Below are positions 1 through 10,400 of a stretch of 64,000 bases of DNA, one piece after another (the first letter of the stretch is position 1; each line of letters begins with the position of its first letter). The position numbers and the translations under genes were made by a program. The notes below the pieces were generated by a model. The model worked only from the letters and a program-made list of their open reading frames with translations, did not search any database and had not been told where the DNA came from. The stretch is from JACNJF01 sp050288105 (GTDB lineage Bacteria > Pseudomonadota > Gammaproteobacteria > GCA-001735895): positions 1-64,000 of the forward strand of contig JBNKDE010000019.1 in assembly GCA_050288105.1 (NCBI GenBank), given 5' to 3'.

Positions 1-1656
1 CATGAATATGGTGGTGGCGCTTACACGGTGCGCGGGGATATGGTGGTTTTCTGTAACGATGAAGACCAGCGCCTGTACCAGTTTGACCTGCAGCAAAATA
101 CCATCCAGCCCATCACGCCAGAATCGCCATCCTCTCGTTACGGCGACCTGCAACTGGATCCCTCAAACCAGCGCGTTTATTGCGTGCGCGAACAGTTTTC
201 AGGCGACGGGGAGCAGCCCAGCGCCGACCTGATCAGCATAGCGCTACAGCCACCATACAGCATAAATACCCTGCAAAAGGGTAGCGACTTTTATAGCAGT
301 CCACGTATCAGCGAAGATGGCAGCAAACTGTGCTGGATCAGCTGGAATCATCCAGACATGCCCTGGGACCAGAGCACGCTATGCTACGCACAGATTAATA
401 CAGAGGGACAGATCAAACAGCCCCAGTGCCTCCAGCTTGAGGATAGTGCGATCCTGCAACCTTGCTGGTCACCCGAACATCAACTGTATTTCATATCCGA
501 CCAGAATAACTGGTGGAATATCTACCGACTGGTCGACGGCAATGTACATCCCGTATGCTCAGCCGACTTTGACTATGCCAGGCCACCCTGGGTATTCGGG
601 CTTTCCAGCTACGACTTTATCTCCAGCCGTCAACTCGCTGCCTGCTATAACGATCAGGGTGCCTGGGTGCTGGCTACGATAGATATTGAGACCGGAAACC
701 AGCACATACTCAGTCGGGATTTTGCCGAGATTACCTACCTGCAGGCTAGCGCAAAACAGCTTGTTTTTATTGGGGCCAGAGAAGACAGCAACCCGTCAAT
801 ACAGTCATATCTGCCTCAGCAGCAGCTCGCACAGACCCTGTTCCAGCTGCCGCAACCCGAGATAAACGCACAGTATTTTTCGCTGCCAAAGGCCTTCAGC
901 TACCCCAGCAGCGATGGCCATACTGGTTATGCACTGTATTATCCTGCAGCACAGTCCCAGCAGCTTCCAGCACCACTGCTGGTGATCGCACACGGTGGCC
1001 CTACCAGCCAGTTTGAACGTGCGCTGGATATTAAAATCCAGTACTGGACCACCCGCGGGTATGCGGTCTGTGCGGTTAATTATGCAGGCAGCAGTGGCTA
1101 TGGCCGACGCTATCGACAACGGCTACACCAGCAATGGGGCGTACTGGAGGTTAAAGACTGTATTGCCGCCGCCGACCAGCTGGTCGCTAGTGGTCAGATT
1201 GATGCCGATAGAATCGCCATCCGTGGTAGCAGTGCTGGCGGATACACGGTACTGGCTGCACTGTGCTTTCACGATTATTTTGCTGCCGGAGTCAGTTACT
1301 ACGGTATCAGCGACATGGTCAGGCTGCACCAGGAAACGCATAAGTTTGAATCGCATTACCTGGAGCGCCTGATCGGACGCTACCCTGAAGATGAAGCGCT
1401 GTATCAGCAGCGCTCACCAGCCTGTCATTATCAATCCATCAACAAACCTGTACTGTTTTTGCAGGGCGCCAAAGACCGTATCGTTCCACCCAATCAGGCC
1501 GAGTTAATGCACCAGGCGCTGCGTCAACGCGGCATTCACAGCGAGTTGATTATTTATCCAAACGAAGGCCACGGTTTTCGTGATGAAAAAAATATTGCAC
1601 ACGCGCTGGATCAGGAACTGGCTTTTTATCAGCAGGTTTTCAAACAGCCGCAATAA
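1..1656 (+). CDS. S9 family serine peptidase (acylaminoacyl/dipeptidyl peptidase type), 5' partial
   Basis: The reading frame is open from the first base (HEYGGGAYTV...), so the N-terminus lies outside the window. The visible 551 residues combine a beta-propeller half (EYGGGAY is typical of the family) with a C-terminal alpha/beta-hydrolase domain. The nucleophile serine sits in GSSAGGY, the acid in GAKDRIVPP and the histidine in NEGHGF. Family members remove dipeptides or acylated residues from short peptides, usually in the cytoplasm. The gene ends at TAA 1654-1656, and 144 bp separate it from the next gene, so they need not be co-transcribed. The class is clear; the exact substrate is not. 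Confidence 0.93.
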   Translation, partial: HEYGGGAYTVRGDMVVFCNDEDQRLYQFDLQQNTIQPITPESPSSRYGDLQLDPSNQRVYCVREQFSGDGEQPSADLISIALQPPYSINTLQKGSDFYSSPRISEDGSKLCWISWNHPDMPWDQSTLCYAQINTEGQIKQPQCLQLEDSAILQPCWSPEHQLYFISDQNNWWNIYRLVDGNVHPVCSADFDYARPPWVFGLSSYDFISSRQLAACYNDQGAWVLATIDIETGNQHILSRDFAEITYLQASAKQLVFIGAREDSNPSIQSYLPQQQLAQTLFQLPQPEINAQYFSLPKAFSYPSSDGHTGYALYYPAAQSQQLPAPLLVIAHGGPTSQFERALDIKIQYWTTRGYAVCAVNYAGSSGYGRRYRQRLHQQWGVLEVKDCIAAADQLVASGQIDADRIAIRGSSAGGYTVLAALCFHDYFAAGVSYYGISDMVRLHQETHKFESHYLERLIGRYPEDEALYQQRSPACHYQSINKPVLFLQGAKDRIVPPNQAELMHQALRQRGIHSELIIYPNEGHGFRDEKNIAHALDQELAFYQQVFKQPQ

Positions 1657-1800
1657 CGCCTGTCATCAGTATTGATTTCAAGCTGCGCAGGCATTAGGCT
1701 GAGGTCCACTTAAGGTTGTTTTAATGTAGTCAGGTTAAATTGCATAATCTGATAATAAAGAGAACCACCCTCCGATTCATCGTTTCCTTATGGAGTCATC

Positions 1801-2298
1801 ATGCAGCCTTATTTTTACCGATTGATATTCCTGCTGTTATGCGTCATCTCAACGGCCCTGAGTGCAGATGAAGTCAGCAAGAAAGACACCATCGAGTCAA
1901 GATACATCTACACAATGGGATACCGCGTTGGACAGTCACTAACGGCTCAGAAAATCCATAGCCTGGACATGCAACACTTTGCGCAGGGCGTCAGGGACAT
2001 ATGGCAGGAAAAAACGACAGGGGCAGTCGCAAAAGCGGATAGCAGTCAGCACGAACACTACCGGATGGGCTACCTGATTGGTCAATCCCTGATCAGCCAG
2101 GGTGTCAAACACCTGGACATAGAAACCCTGGTTGAAGGCATCAATGCCGCACTTCCGGGGAATAAGCCGAGAATGGATGAGCTTGAAATGATGGATGTAC
2201 TTGCCAACTACCAGGCTTACCAGCAGGCATTGCGCGACAACAATGCACAGACCAGAAGGCAGATGAAAATGTCCGAGCCACAGGGCACGGCTAATTAA
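1801..2298 (+). CDS. Secreted FKBP N-terminal-domain-like protein without the isomerase domain
   Basis: 165 residues with a clear Sec signal peptide (hydrophobic stretch ending ALSA-DE near residue 21). The mature part holds two copies of a motif found in the dimerisation domain of FkpA/Mip-type prolyl isomerases: YTMGYRVGQSL followed by DMQHFAQGVRD, and YRMGYLIGQSL followed by DIETLVEGINAAL. The catalytic FKBP domain that normally follows (about 110 residues) is absent and the gene ends normally. A periplasmic or envelope-exposed helical dimer, perhaps chaperone-like, is the likely product. It stands alone between a peptidase and an ABC importer. Confidence 0.7.
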   Translation: MQPYFYRLIFLLLCVISTALSADEVSKKDTIESRYIYTMGYRVGQSLTAQKIHSLDMQHFAQGVRDIWQEKTTGAVAKADSSQHEHYRMGYLIGQSLISQGVKHLDIETLVEGINAALPGNKPRMDELEMMDVLANYQAYQQALRDNNAQTRRQMKMSEPQGTAN

Positions 2299-2434
2299 GC
2301 TTTCCAAAACCCTTTGCGTGACTCAAAACCTTTGACGCCTGCAGCGCCTCGTTAACACTACCTACGCTTAAAGAATAATAAATCTTGTACTTTAGGTGAA
2401 TTGCACCCCGTATGACCTGAATTAGTATAGGGTC

Positions 2435-3451
2435 ATGAATATCAAAACCCTATGCCGTTTCAGGACTGCCCCAGTTGTTGCCATCACTGCTCTGCTCTCA
2501 ATATTTGGCAGCTGCCTTGCTGAAGATCTCCCGCCCCTTAAACTGGGCGCGCTGCAGTTTGGTACCGTTAACTGGGAGCTGGATGTCATCAAGCATCACC
2601 AGCTGGATAAAAAATATGGTATAGACCTGCAGGTGACCCCACTGGGCGGCAAGAGTGCCACGCATACTGCACTACAGGGCGGGTCAGTGGATGTTATTGT
2701 CAGCGACTGGATCTGGGTATCGCGCCAGCGTAGCCAGGGTCGCGACTATACCCTGTCGCCCTACTCCACTGCCGCAGGCTCGGTGATGATCAATCCAGCC
2801 TCCGGTATTAGTGACCTGAAAGGGCTGCTCGGCAAAAAGCTGGGCATAGCAGGGGGACCACTGGATAAAACCTGGCTACTGTTACGCGCCTATAACCAGA
2901 AGCTGAATGGCAGCGACCTGAAACAAAGCCTCAACCCCAACTTCGCCGCCCCACCGCTGTTAAACAAGCTTGCGCTGCGCGGTCAACTGGATGGCGTGAT
3001 CAATTTCTGGCATTACAGCGCTCGATTAAAGGCTGCGGGTTTTACCTCCATTCTCGAGATGCCCACCATCCTGTCCACGCTTGGTATCCAGCGCCAGATT
3101 CCATTGATTGGATGGGTATTTCGCGAATCATGGGCCGCGCAAAACCCTCAGGTCATCCGGGGGCTGCTGCAAGCATCACAGGAGGCGAAAAAAATCCTGC
3201 TGCAATCTGACTCGGAATGGGAGCGGCTGCGCCCACTCATGAAAGCAGAAAATGACGAAGTCTTTAACGCTTTACGTGATGGGTTTCGGCAAAGTATCGC
3301 CAGCTGCTTTGGAGAACCCGAGATCGCTGCCGCTGAAAAAACCTTCCGCGTACTGGCCGACATTGGCGGTACAGCACTGACGGGTGACAGCAAGACCTTA
3401 CAGGCAGGAACCTTCTGGCCAGGATTCACCCTGGAAGCCTGTGCGCAGTGA
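2435..3451 (+). CDS. ABC transporter periplasmic substrate-binding protein, NitT/TauT/SsuA type
   Basis: 338 residues. A signal peptide ends near SCLA-ED at about residue 30. The mature protein has the SsuA/ThiY-like fold pattern: a LKLGALQFGTVNWE start, GGKSATHTALQGGSVDVIVSDW for ligand-site turns, and LGKKLGIAGGPLDKTWLL in the second lobe. It is the first gene of a three-gene importer: the permease start overlaps its stop and the ATPase overlaps the permease. Family ligands are nitrate, sulfonates, taurine or pyrimidine precursors; nothing here fixes the ligand. Similar importers are often seen near PQQ alcohol dehydrogenase genes, which lie 10 kb away, so a role in that regulon is possible but only inferred. 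Confidence 0.85.
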   Translation: MNIKTLCRFRTAPVVAITALLSIFGSCLAEDLPPLKLGALQFGTVNWELDVIKHHQLDKKYGIDLQVTPLGGKSATHTALQGGSVDVIVSDWIWVSRQRSQGRDYTLSPYSTAAGSVMINPASGISDLKGLLGKKLGIAGGPLDKTWLLLRAYNQKLNGSDLKQSLNPNFAAPPLLNKLALRGQLDGVINFWHYSARLKAAGFTSILEMPTILSTLGIQRQIPLIGWVFRESWAAQNPQVIRGLLQASQEAKKILLQSDSEWERLRPLMKAENDEVFNALRDGFRQSIASCFGEPEIAAAEKTFRVLADIGGTALTGDSKTLQAGTFWPGFTLEACAQ

Positions 3452-4187
3452 AAAACCACCTGCCCGCCTGCTGGGTTTAGCCCTGTTCCTGATGCTCTGG
3501 CAGGGCCTGGCCTGGCTACTGCAGAGCGATTTACTTCCCGGCCCGCTGGCTGTCATCAGTACATTCTGGCAACAAAGCCTCAGCGGCATCTTGCCTTACC
3601 ACCTTGGAATTACCCTCGCACGCGTCGCGCTCAGTTTCCTGATTGCATTTGTTATCGGCGTCGCTATCGGGATCCTGATGGGTAGCCGTTCCGGCTGCGA
3701 TCACTGGCTGGACGGCCTGCTGATCCTGGGCCTGAATATCCCTGCACTGGTCACTATCATCCTGTGCTACATCTGGTTTGGTCTGACCGAAACCGCGGCG
3801 ATAATGGCGGTTGCCATCAACAAGATTCCGACCGTCATCGTTGCTGTGCGCGAGGGTGCACGCGCCATCGACCAGGAGCTGATGGATGTCGCTCGTATCT
3901 ATCGCTTAAAACCCAGCACAACTTTTTTCAGAGTTTACCTGCCCCAACTCTACCCTTACCTGTTCGGTGCCGCGCGTAACGGACTGGCGCTGATCTGGAA
4001 GATCGTACTGGTGGTTGAGTTACTCGGACGCAGCAACGGCATCGGGTTTCAACTCGGTAGCTTTTTCCAGTTTTTTGATATCGAGAGCATCCTGGCTTAC
4101 ACCTTTGCTTTTATTATCGTCATTTTCAGCATCGAGGCAGCACTGCTGCGTCCACTGGAAAATCGTCTGAATCGGTGGCGTTTATGA
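3441..4187 (+). CDS. ABC transporter permease, SsuC/TauC family
   Basis: I place the start at GTG 3441, inside the end of the binding-protein gene (stop at 3449-3451); a purine-rich TGGAAG lies just upstream. An earlier in-frame start at 3384 would give a longer overlap. The 248-residue product has about six membrane helices and the EAA loop expected for contact with the ATPase (ELMDVARIYRLKPSTTFFRVYLPQLYPYLFGA, residues about 140-170). It is the inner-membrane channel of the importer. Its stop overlaps the start of the ATPase gene as ATGA. Confidence 0.88.
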   Translation: MRSEKPPARLLGLALFLMLWQGLAWLLQSDLLPGPLAVISTFWQQSLSGILPYHLGITLARVALSFLIAFVIGVAIGILMGSRSGCDHWLDGLLILGLNIPALVTIILCYIWFGLTETAAIMAVAINKIPTVIVAVREGARAIDQELMDVARIYRLKPSTTFFRVYLPQLYPYLFGAARNGLALIWKIVLVVELLGRSNGIGFQLGSFFQFFDIESILAYTFAFIIVIFSIEAALLRPLENRLNRWRL

Positions 4188-4960
4188 GTGGGCTGCATCT
4201 GAACATACAGCATAAAACCTATCCCAGCGGCGTACGCGCGCTCGCTGAACTAGAATTTGAGGTCGCAGCTGGTCAGTTTACGGCCATCGTCGGACCTTCA
4301 GGCGCTGGCAAGAGCACTCTGCTGAATATCATCAGCGGCCTGGATAAAGACGTGCGTGGCGAGGTGAAATTCCTATCCTCCCTGGCACCCCGTATCGGCT
4401 TCATGTTTCAGGAAGCCCGTTTAATACCCTGGTTGAGCGTACGCCAAAATATTGAACTGGTACTGGAAGGGTTACCCGTTTCTGATCAGCAGACAGCCCT
4501 GGCGCGTATTCCACTATTGATGCAGCAGGTTGGGTTGAATGACTTCATCGAAGCCTATCCAGGCCAGCTCTCGATTGGTATGCGTCGACGTGTATCACTG
4601 GTACGAGCCTTTCTGATCCAGCCCGACCTGCTACTGATGGATGAGCCCTTCCAGTCGCTGGATGAACCCACCGCAATGCAGATGCGTGAATTGCTGCTGA
4701 AGCTTTGGCGCGATACCAGCGCCAGCGTTTTATTCGTCACCCACAACCTGCAAGAGGCCCTCACGCTGGCCGAGCGAGTGATATTCCTGTCAGCACGCCC
4801 GGCTCGGGTCGTGTTCGACCTGGTACTGGACAGGAATGAAGCCCAGCAACAAAATCGATCACGCATTCAGGCGCTTCACGACAGGCTGTTACAGACCCAC
4901 CCCCAATTACTGTCGGGGGAAGTTGAAGATAGCAGGGATAATAGCGAATACTCGGATTGA
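4184..4960 (+). CDS. ABC transporter ATP-binding protein, SsuB/TauB family
   Basis: The ATG at 4184 overlaps the permease stop (ATGA), which favours it over an in-frame GTG at 4175. The 258-residue ATPase shows Walker A GPSGAGKST, a Q-loop in GFMFQEARLIPW, a signature motif altered to LSIGMRRR (canonical LSGGQ), Walker B LLLMDEPF and the H-loop VTHN. It energises the importer in the cytoplasm. The C-terminal tail after residue 225 is polar and low in features. Substrate is unknown, as for its two partners. Confidence 0.9.
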   Translation: MSGLHLNIQHKTYPSGVRALAELEFEVAAGQFTAIVGPSGAGKSTLLNIISGLDKDVRGEVKFLSSLAPRIGFMFQEARLIPWLSVRQNIELVLEGLPVSDQQTALARIPLLMQQVGLNDFIEAYPGQLSIGMRRRVSLVRAFLIQPDLLLMDEPFQSLDEPTAMQMRELLLKLWRDTSASVLFVTHNLQEALTLAERVIFLSARPARVVFDLVLDRNEAQQQNRSRIQALHDRLLQTHPQLLSGEVEDSRDNSEYSD

Positions 4961-5159
4961 CTGACTTACTGCTAAACCTGGCAAAGTCTGGGCTTTTAGC
5001 AAGGTATCGTGACACGGGCAACCCACCAAACCCAAACAGAAAGCGCTAAAGATAACAGGGCCGCTGCCGTTTTATAGAGGAGTGGCGCCAGCTACTCAGT
5101 AGTAAATACAGATTAACAATAAGCAATCAATGTTATTACTGGAATTCCGGGGCAATAAA

Positions 5160-6857
5160 ATGAACAAGCTATTAAACAATTTATCATTCAAAGCGAAAAT
5201 AATCGGCACCTCCACACTTTTGCTGATATTTCTAATCAGCTCATCGGGATACGCACTGTACGCTTTCTCGCTCATCGGCACTGATCTGGAAGTCATTTCA
5301 GAAGTGAATATCCCAATTAACCGCTCAATCAGCCTGATCAGTGAGTACAAACTGGCACAGTCAGCTCATCTTGAGCGCACGATTCGTTTCGGTGCACTGG
5401 CCATTATGAATCCTGATGCTGCCAGGATCGTAAAGGAAGAAATCGCATCCTATAGTGAACTGAACACAGCCATGGAGGCGGAATTGAAAACCGCTATGCA
5501 GGCTGTTGAGGCAGCGCTAAGCGTGGTACACACTGAAGCAGGAACCAACACCTTTAACAAGGCCGCAGAGGACTTCAGACAGATCAGCGCCGGTCATGAG
5601 CAGGTAAAGCAACTGGCAACCCAGGTATTCGATAACCTCTCCGCAGGAAAATACAACGATGCAGTAAAGCTGGCGGAACAAATCCACCCCAAGGAGGAAG
5701 CGCTGGATAAATCCATTCAGGCAGCTCAGCAGGAACTAAAAAATTTCAACCAACTATCGGCTGATGAAGCCATGCATGGCAAGGATAATGCGAGCACCAT
5801 CCTTACATTGGTAATTATCATATCGGTCGTAATCGGAAGCAGCGTAAGCTGGATTATCTCAGGTAATTTAATCAGGCGACTTGGGGTTGTCACTTCCAGC
5901 CTCGAAACCATATCGTCAGGTGACCTGACCCAATCAGTATTGGTAGATGGGCGAGATGAACTCGGTCTCTGCCTTCAATCCATCGCGACCATGCAAAGTG
6001 AACTCCACTCGCTAATGAGCCAGATCTCAATGTCGGCTGAGATGCTGGCGTCCTCATCGCAAGAGGTTTCAGCAACTATGATGTTGACCGCCCAAAACAT
6101 TCAAACCCAGCAACAGGAAACCGAGCAAATCGCCCAGGCGATGACTGACATGAGCACTGCGGTGGATGAAGTAACCCGCAGCGTACATGAAACAGTAGCA
6201 GCAACAAGAACAGCAAACGCTGAAGCCTCAAATGGTAAGGACCTGGTTAAATCGACGGTCGAAGGCATAACAAAACTAGCCGCCCAGGTTGAAGAAAGTG
6301 CCAGAGTCATCGACGAACTAAAAGAGGACAGTAACAACATTAACACGGTGCTGGATGTTATCAAAAGTGTTGCGGAACAAACCAATTTGCTCGCACTGAA
6401 CGCAGCCATTGAAGCAGCAAGGGCGGGTGAACAGGGGCGCGGCTTTGCAGTGGTCGCAGATGAAGTGCGCACCCTCGCGGCGCGAACCCAGTCCTCTACA
6501 GAAGAGATCAACCAGATTATCGAAAAACTACAATCAGGTACTCAAAAAGCAACAAGCTCGATGCAGATAAGCAAGGAGCAATCTGAATCCGTCGTGGAAA
6601 ATGCCAACCTGGCAGGTGTGTCACTGGACCAGATCGCCTCTTCCGTTGCAAAAATCGATGAAAAGAGTACCAGCATAGCAACTGCAGCAGAGGAGCAAAG
6701 TGCAGTAGCACAAAACATGAATAGCAACGTCACCCATGTGAGCGAAGTTGCGATGCAAAATTCAGCCAGCGTTGAAGAAACCACAACCGCCGGTCAGGAG
6801 ATAGCCAGGATTGCCGAGGAATTAAAAACCCGGATAGATCACTTCAAAATTAACTGA
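5160..6857 (+). CDS. Methyl-accepting chemotaxis protein
   Basis: I choose ATG 5160 (MNKLLNN), 30 bp inside the longest possible frame, because it leads directly into the first membrane helix. The 565-residue protein has helix 1 at about residues 12-32, a periplasmic four-helix-bundle-like region of about 180 residues, helix 2 near 213-237 (LTLVIIISVVIGSSVSWII), a HAMP domain, and the cytoplasmic signalling hairpin. The hairpin carries the invariant tip EQTNLLALNAAIEAARAGEQ for CheA/CheW contact. No C-terminal CheR-binding pentapeptide is seen. Monocistronic; the ligand is unknown. Confidence 0.95.
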   Translation: MNKLLNNLSFKAKIIGTSTLLLIFLISSSGYALYAFSLIGTDLEVISEVNIPINRSISLISEYKLAQSAHLERTIRFGALAIMNPDAARIVKEEIASYSELNTAMEAELKTAMQAVEAALSVVHTEAGTNTFNKAAEDFRQISAGHEQVKQLATQVFDNLSAGKYNDAVKLAEQIHPKEEALDKSIQAAQQELKNFNQLSADEAMHGKDNASTILTLVIIISVVIGSSVSWIISGNLIRRLGVVTSSLETISSGDLTQSVLVDGRDELGLCLQSIATMQSELHSLMSQISMSAEMLASSSQEVSATMMLTAQNIQTQQQETEQIAQAMTDMSTAVDEVTRSVHETVAATRTANAEASNGKDLVKSTVEGITKLAAQVEESARVIDELKEDSNNINTVLDVIKSVAEQTNLLALNAAIEAARAGEQGRGFAVVADEVRTLAARTQSSTEEINQIIEKLQSGTQKATSSMQISKEQSESVVENANLAGVSLDQIASSVAKIDEKSTSIATAAEEQSAVAQNMNSNVTHVSEVAMQNSASVEETTTAGQEIARIAEELKTRIDHFKIN

Positions 6858-6948
6858 TCTGTAATGGCAAACATGAGATCGGTCGACTGTGTCCCTATTG
6901 AACTTCTATTGATCCGGGTCGGTTTGAACGGTTTGTTAGCAGCATATT

Positions 6949-7260
6949 TCATTTAAATGGCATTAAGAAGGTAACGAGTGTAAAAATTAGAGCAATCATG
7001 CCCACCCGCCTCACCATGACAATATTCTCTCCTATAGCCTCTTTCCCTGTTTTAGCTTGAACATACAAGCCCACCAGAAATCCTGGGAAAGATGCAAAAG
7101 CGCCACCAGCCCATAAGTTTTCAAACCACGTAGGGTGGTTTATTACTATTAATCCAATAACGGATCCAATAGTTTGAAACACAAACACCGTTACAACCAG
7201 AGGCCTTATAGGCCCTAGATCTTTCCACGTGTATTTAAAACCAAACCGTGACTCTTTCAT
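6949..7260 (-). CDS. Small three-helix membrane protein, unknown function, cassette-like
   Basis: 103 residues with three hydrophobic segments (about 20-40, 47-68 and 83-101). I do not recognise a family. The gene is preceded (7267-7333) by an attC-like imperfect palindrome, and its 3' end runs into GTTAGC (6935-6940), resembling an integron recombination core. The flanking genes lie on the opposite strand (chemoreceptor) or are separate (RND pump). It therefore looks like a mobile cassette gene rather than part of a neighbouring operon. Confidence 0.6.
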   Translation of the reverse strand: MKESRFGFKYTWKDLGPIRPLVVTVFVFQTIGSVIGLIVINHPTWFENLWAGGAFASFPGFLVGLYVQAKTGKEAIGENIVMVRRVGMIALIFTLVTFLMPFK

Positions 7261-7266
7261 TGTTGC

Positions 7267-7333
7267 TGCTAACGCCCAAGCTTAGCGGAGCTGGCACGAT
7301 AGCACCGCCTTACGTTGGAGCTGCTGGTTAGAT
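7267..7333 (-). repeat. attC-like site beside the small membrane-protein gene
   Basis: On the minus strand the site starts ATCTAAC (fits RYYYAAC) and ends GTTAGCA (imperfect GTTRRRY). The roughly 50 bp between are partly self-complementary (CCAACGTAAGGCGG against the CCGCTAAGCTTGGGC side). Size and layout fit an integron attC site that abuts the start of the 6949-7260 gene. No integrase gene is in the window. The folding was judged by eye only. Confidence 0.45.
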
Positions 7334-7489
7334 TTTTCATACTTAAATTAAGCCCTTTCCCTGAGTTTTATATCTGTACAAATAACTGGGGGCGCCCATT
7401 AGGCAGTTATTCTGATCACCAAAGAGGGATTCACCAGAAAGACTTTGCGAACCGGCGCGCTGACGCTGGTTCAGCAATTTGGAAACACC

Positions 7490-10400
7490 TTAAATCTTAA
7501 CGTCCATTTCCCCATTCTGTTGCTGGACCTGATTCCCTAAATCTACCCAGTCATCAAGTATCTTAAAAAATGCCGGTACCAGTAGTATTGAAAACAAAGT
7601 GGCAGCAGCAAGCCCGAATGCCAGGCTGGCAACTATTGGTATTAATAACTGAGCCTGGGTGCTGGTTTCCATCAGCAATGGCAGCAGGCCTACTATTGTT
7701 GTCATAGACGTCAAAACGATAGCACGAAAGCGATCCTGCGCCGCAAACTGAACAGCTTCGCCAATGGCTACGCCTTCTCTTAAACGTTCTTTGATAAAAG
7801 TGACGAGTAAAATATTGTCATTAACCACTATGCCCGCCAACGTCGCCATACCTACAAGACTGGGTATGGATAATTCAAGACCCAACGCCAGATGCCCCCA
7901 GATCACACCGATGGCTCCCATCGGCATCGCTAGCATGACAGCCAGGGGCTGAATATAACTACGAAATTGAAAAGACAGGATAACGAATACGCCAAGTATT
8001 CCTATAGCGATATCAATGATCAGTGAGCTAGCCGTATCTGCTGTTTCCTTGCCCTGTCCCTGAAATGATGGCTTAACGCCTGGGAACTTTTGTTTTAATT
8101 CAGGCATGTATTCATTTTTAACACGTCGCATTAATTCAGATGCATTGATCAACGTTGTATTCAGTTTTCCCTGAATAGTGGCAGTTCGCTGACCATTCAC
8201 CCGATGCACACGAGCAAGACCTCTAGTCATAGTTAAATCTGCAACTGATGACAGAGCAACCAGTTCTCCAGATTTATTTCTGACCTGTAAAAACTGCAAA
8301 TCATTTAAACCTTTTCTATCCTGATCTGATAAGCGCACAGTGACAGCCTGGGTTTCTTTTGATGCCTGTACTTCCAATCCAGTAACGCCTTGCAATGCGG
8401 CCCTGACTTCAGCCGAAACCTGAGCCGAATTGATCCCCAGAACACCAGCCTGTTTTTTTAAGTGAATACTTATTTCGGGTTTACCCGGGCGGATATCATC
8501 ATAGACTTCTATCACCCCATTAAATTCTCTCAGGTAGCCCTGTAAATCAAGCGACGCTTTCTTTAGCATCTCCAGATTAGAACCCTGTAGTCGGATATCG
8601 ATAGCCTTGCCTGCCACTCCTCTCTCTTTATCAGTAAACGACAGATTAATCACATCACCAACCTCTCCTGTTAATTCTCGCCAGTCCAGCAGCATTTGAT
8701 CAATACTACCGTTACGGTTTTCAGCACGAATCAAATCAGCACTGACTGTAGCGATATGTGTTCCATTTTCATTAGAGTCGACATTATTGTTATACAGAAC
8801 AGTAACATTCCTCACCAGATCCATCCCCTGTTTCTGTTTTGGCGAGTAATTTTCGTTTAGTGCTTTTAGGCCTGCCTCGACCTTCGCAACGACTTCTTCA
8901 GTTCGCTCCAGAGAAGAGCCCTGAGGCAAAAGAATTCTTGCCTGAATCACATCCGATTCCAGTTGAGGAAATGCCCTGAACTTTAGCCATCCGGCCGGGA
9001 TGGTGGCAAATGAGAGCAACAAAATAAATAACATTACACCAAGAGATATATAGGGGCGTTTCACCGACAGGCTAACCAGAGGTGCAAATATTCTGTCGCG
9101 AACAGATTCAAATTTTTCATTAAACCACAGCTGAAATCTGGAACGATTGTTTTTATGGCTGTGTGTAAGAGAATGATGCAAATGAGCAGGGAGAATCAGA
9201 AATGCCTCTATCAAACTAACAGCAAGCGTAATAACCAGCACCGCAGGCATATACCTTAACACTGCCCCCATTTTTCCTGACAGAAAGAAAAGCGGACCGA
9301 CTATCATGATGGTAGTCAGAAAAGATGATACCACACCGGGCAATACCTGCTGTACGCCTTCAATGGAAGCCTGTGTAATATTCTTCCCCTGTTTAATCTG
9401 GGTTGCGATATTTTCAGAAATAATAATCGCATCATCCATCAACAGACCAATCGCCACCAGAAGCGCGACCATAGTAATCATATTAATGCTATAACCGAAC
9501 AGGTTCATCGCGAATACTGCACCCAGAAATGAAACCGGAAGCCCCATCGTGACCCAGAAAGAATAACGGAAACTGAAAAAAGCCCACATAGTGATAAATA
9601 CCAGAATCAAACCGGCAACACCATTTTCAAGCAGAATCCTTAAGCGATCTTTGATATTAGTTGTAACATCCTGACTTATTTCAAGACGGATACCCTTAGG
9701 GGCCAGGGTAAGTTCACGCTGAAGATTTTCCTGCACTGCATCCATTACTCGTAAGGAGTCCTGCTGGGTGGTTTTAATGATTTCCAGCAGAGCTGCGCGC
9801 TGCCCGTTAAACAGAATTTTTTCTTCGGGCTTTTCATAGTGGTAGTCTATGCTGGCAATGTCTCCCAGACTAACCATACCGCCTTCATCACTCGAATAAA
9901 CAATCAGTTTTGAAAATTCATCAAGTGTCTTACGTTGTTCGTTATAGCGAACAATGATGGAGCCATCCCGATCTTCCAACGTACCAGCTGGCGAATCGAT
10001 ACTTTGTGAACGGATAGCCTGATTGACATCATTCACAGTCAGCGCATATTTCTGCAAATCTGCCTGATTAATCCGGATCAGTATTTCCCGATCAGAAAAA
10101 CCGCTTAGTCTGACCTGAGCAATTCGAGGATCACGTGATATTCTGCTTTTAACTCTTTCCGCATACTGCTGTAACGATTCAGCACTGAGTTGCAAACCGG
10201 GCTCTGCACTAATCGCAATACTCGCAATATTAGCGGTACGTTCCAGTAAGACGGTACTCGGAGGCTCGACCTTTTCGGGAAACGTCGTAATGGAATCTAC
10301 TGCAGATTTTACATCTTCATAAAAGGTTCCCAGGTCTGCCGTTTCCAGCATCTTTGCAGTGACTATCGCTATGTTTTCACGTGCATCACAACGGACCTCA

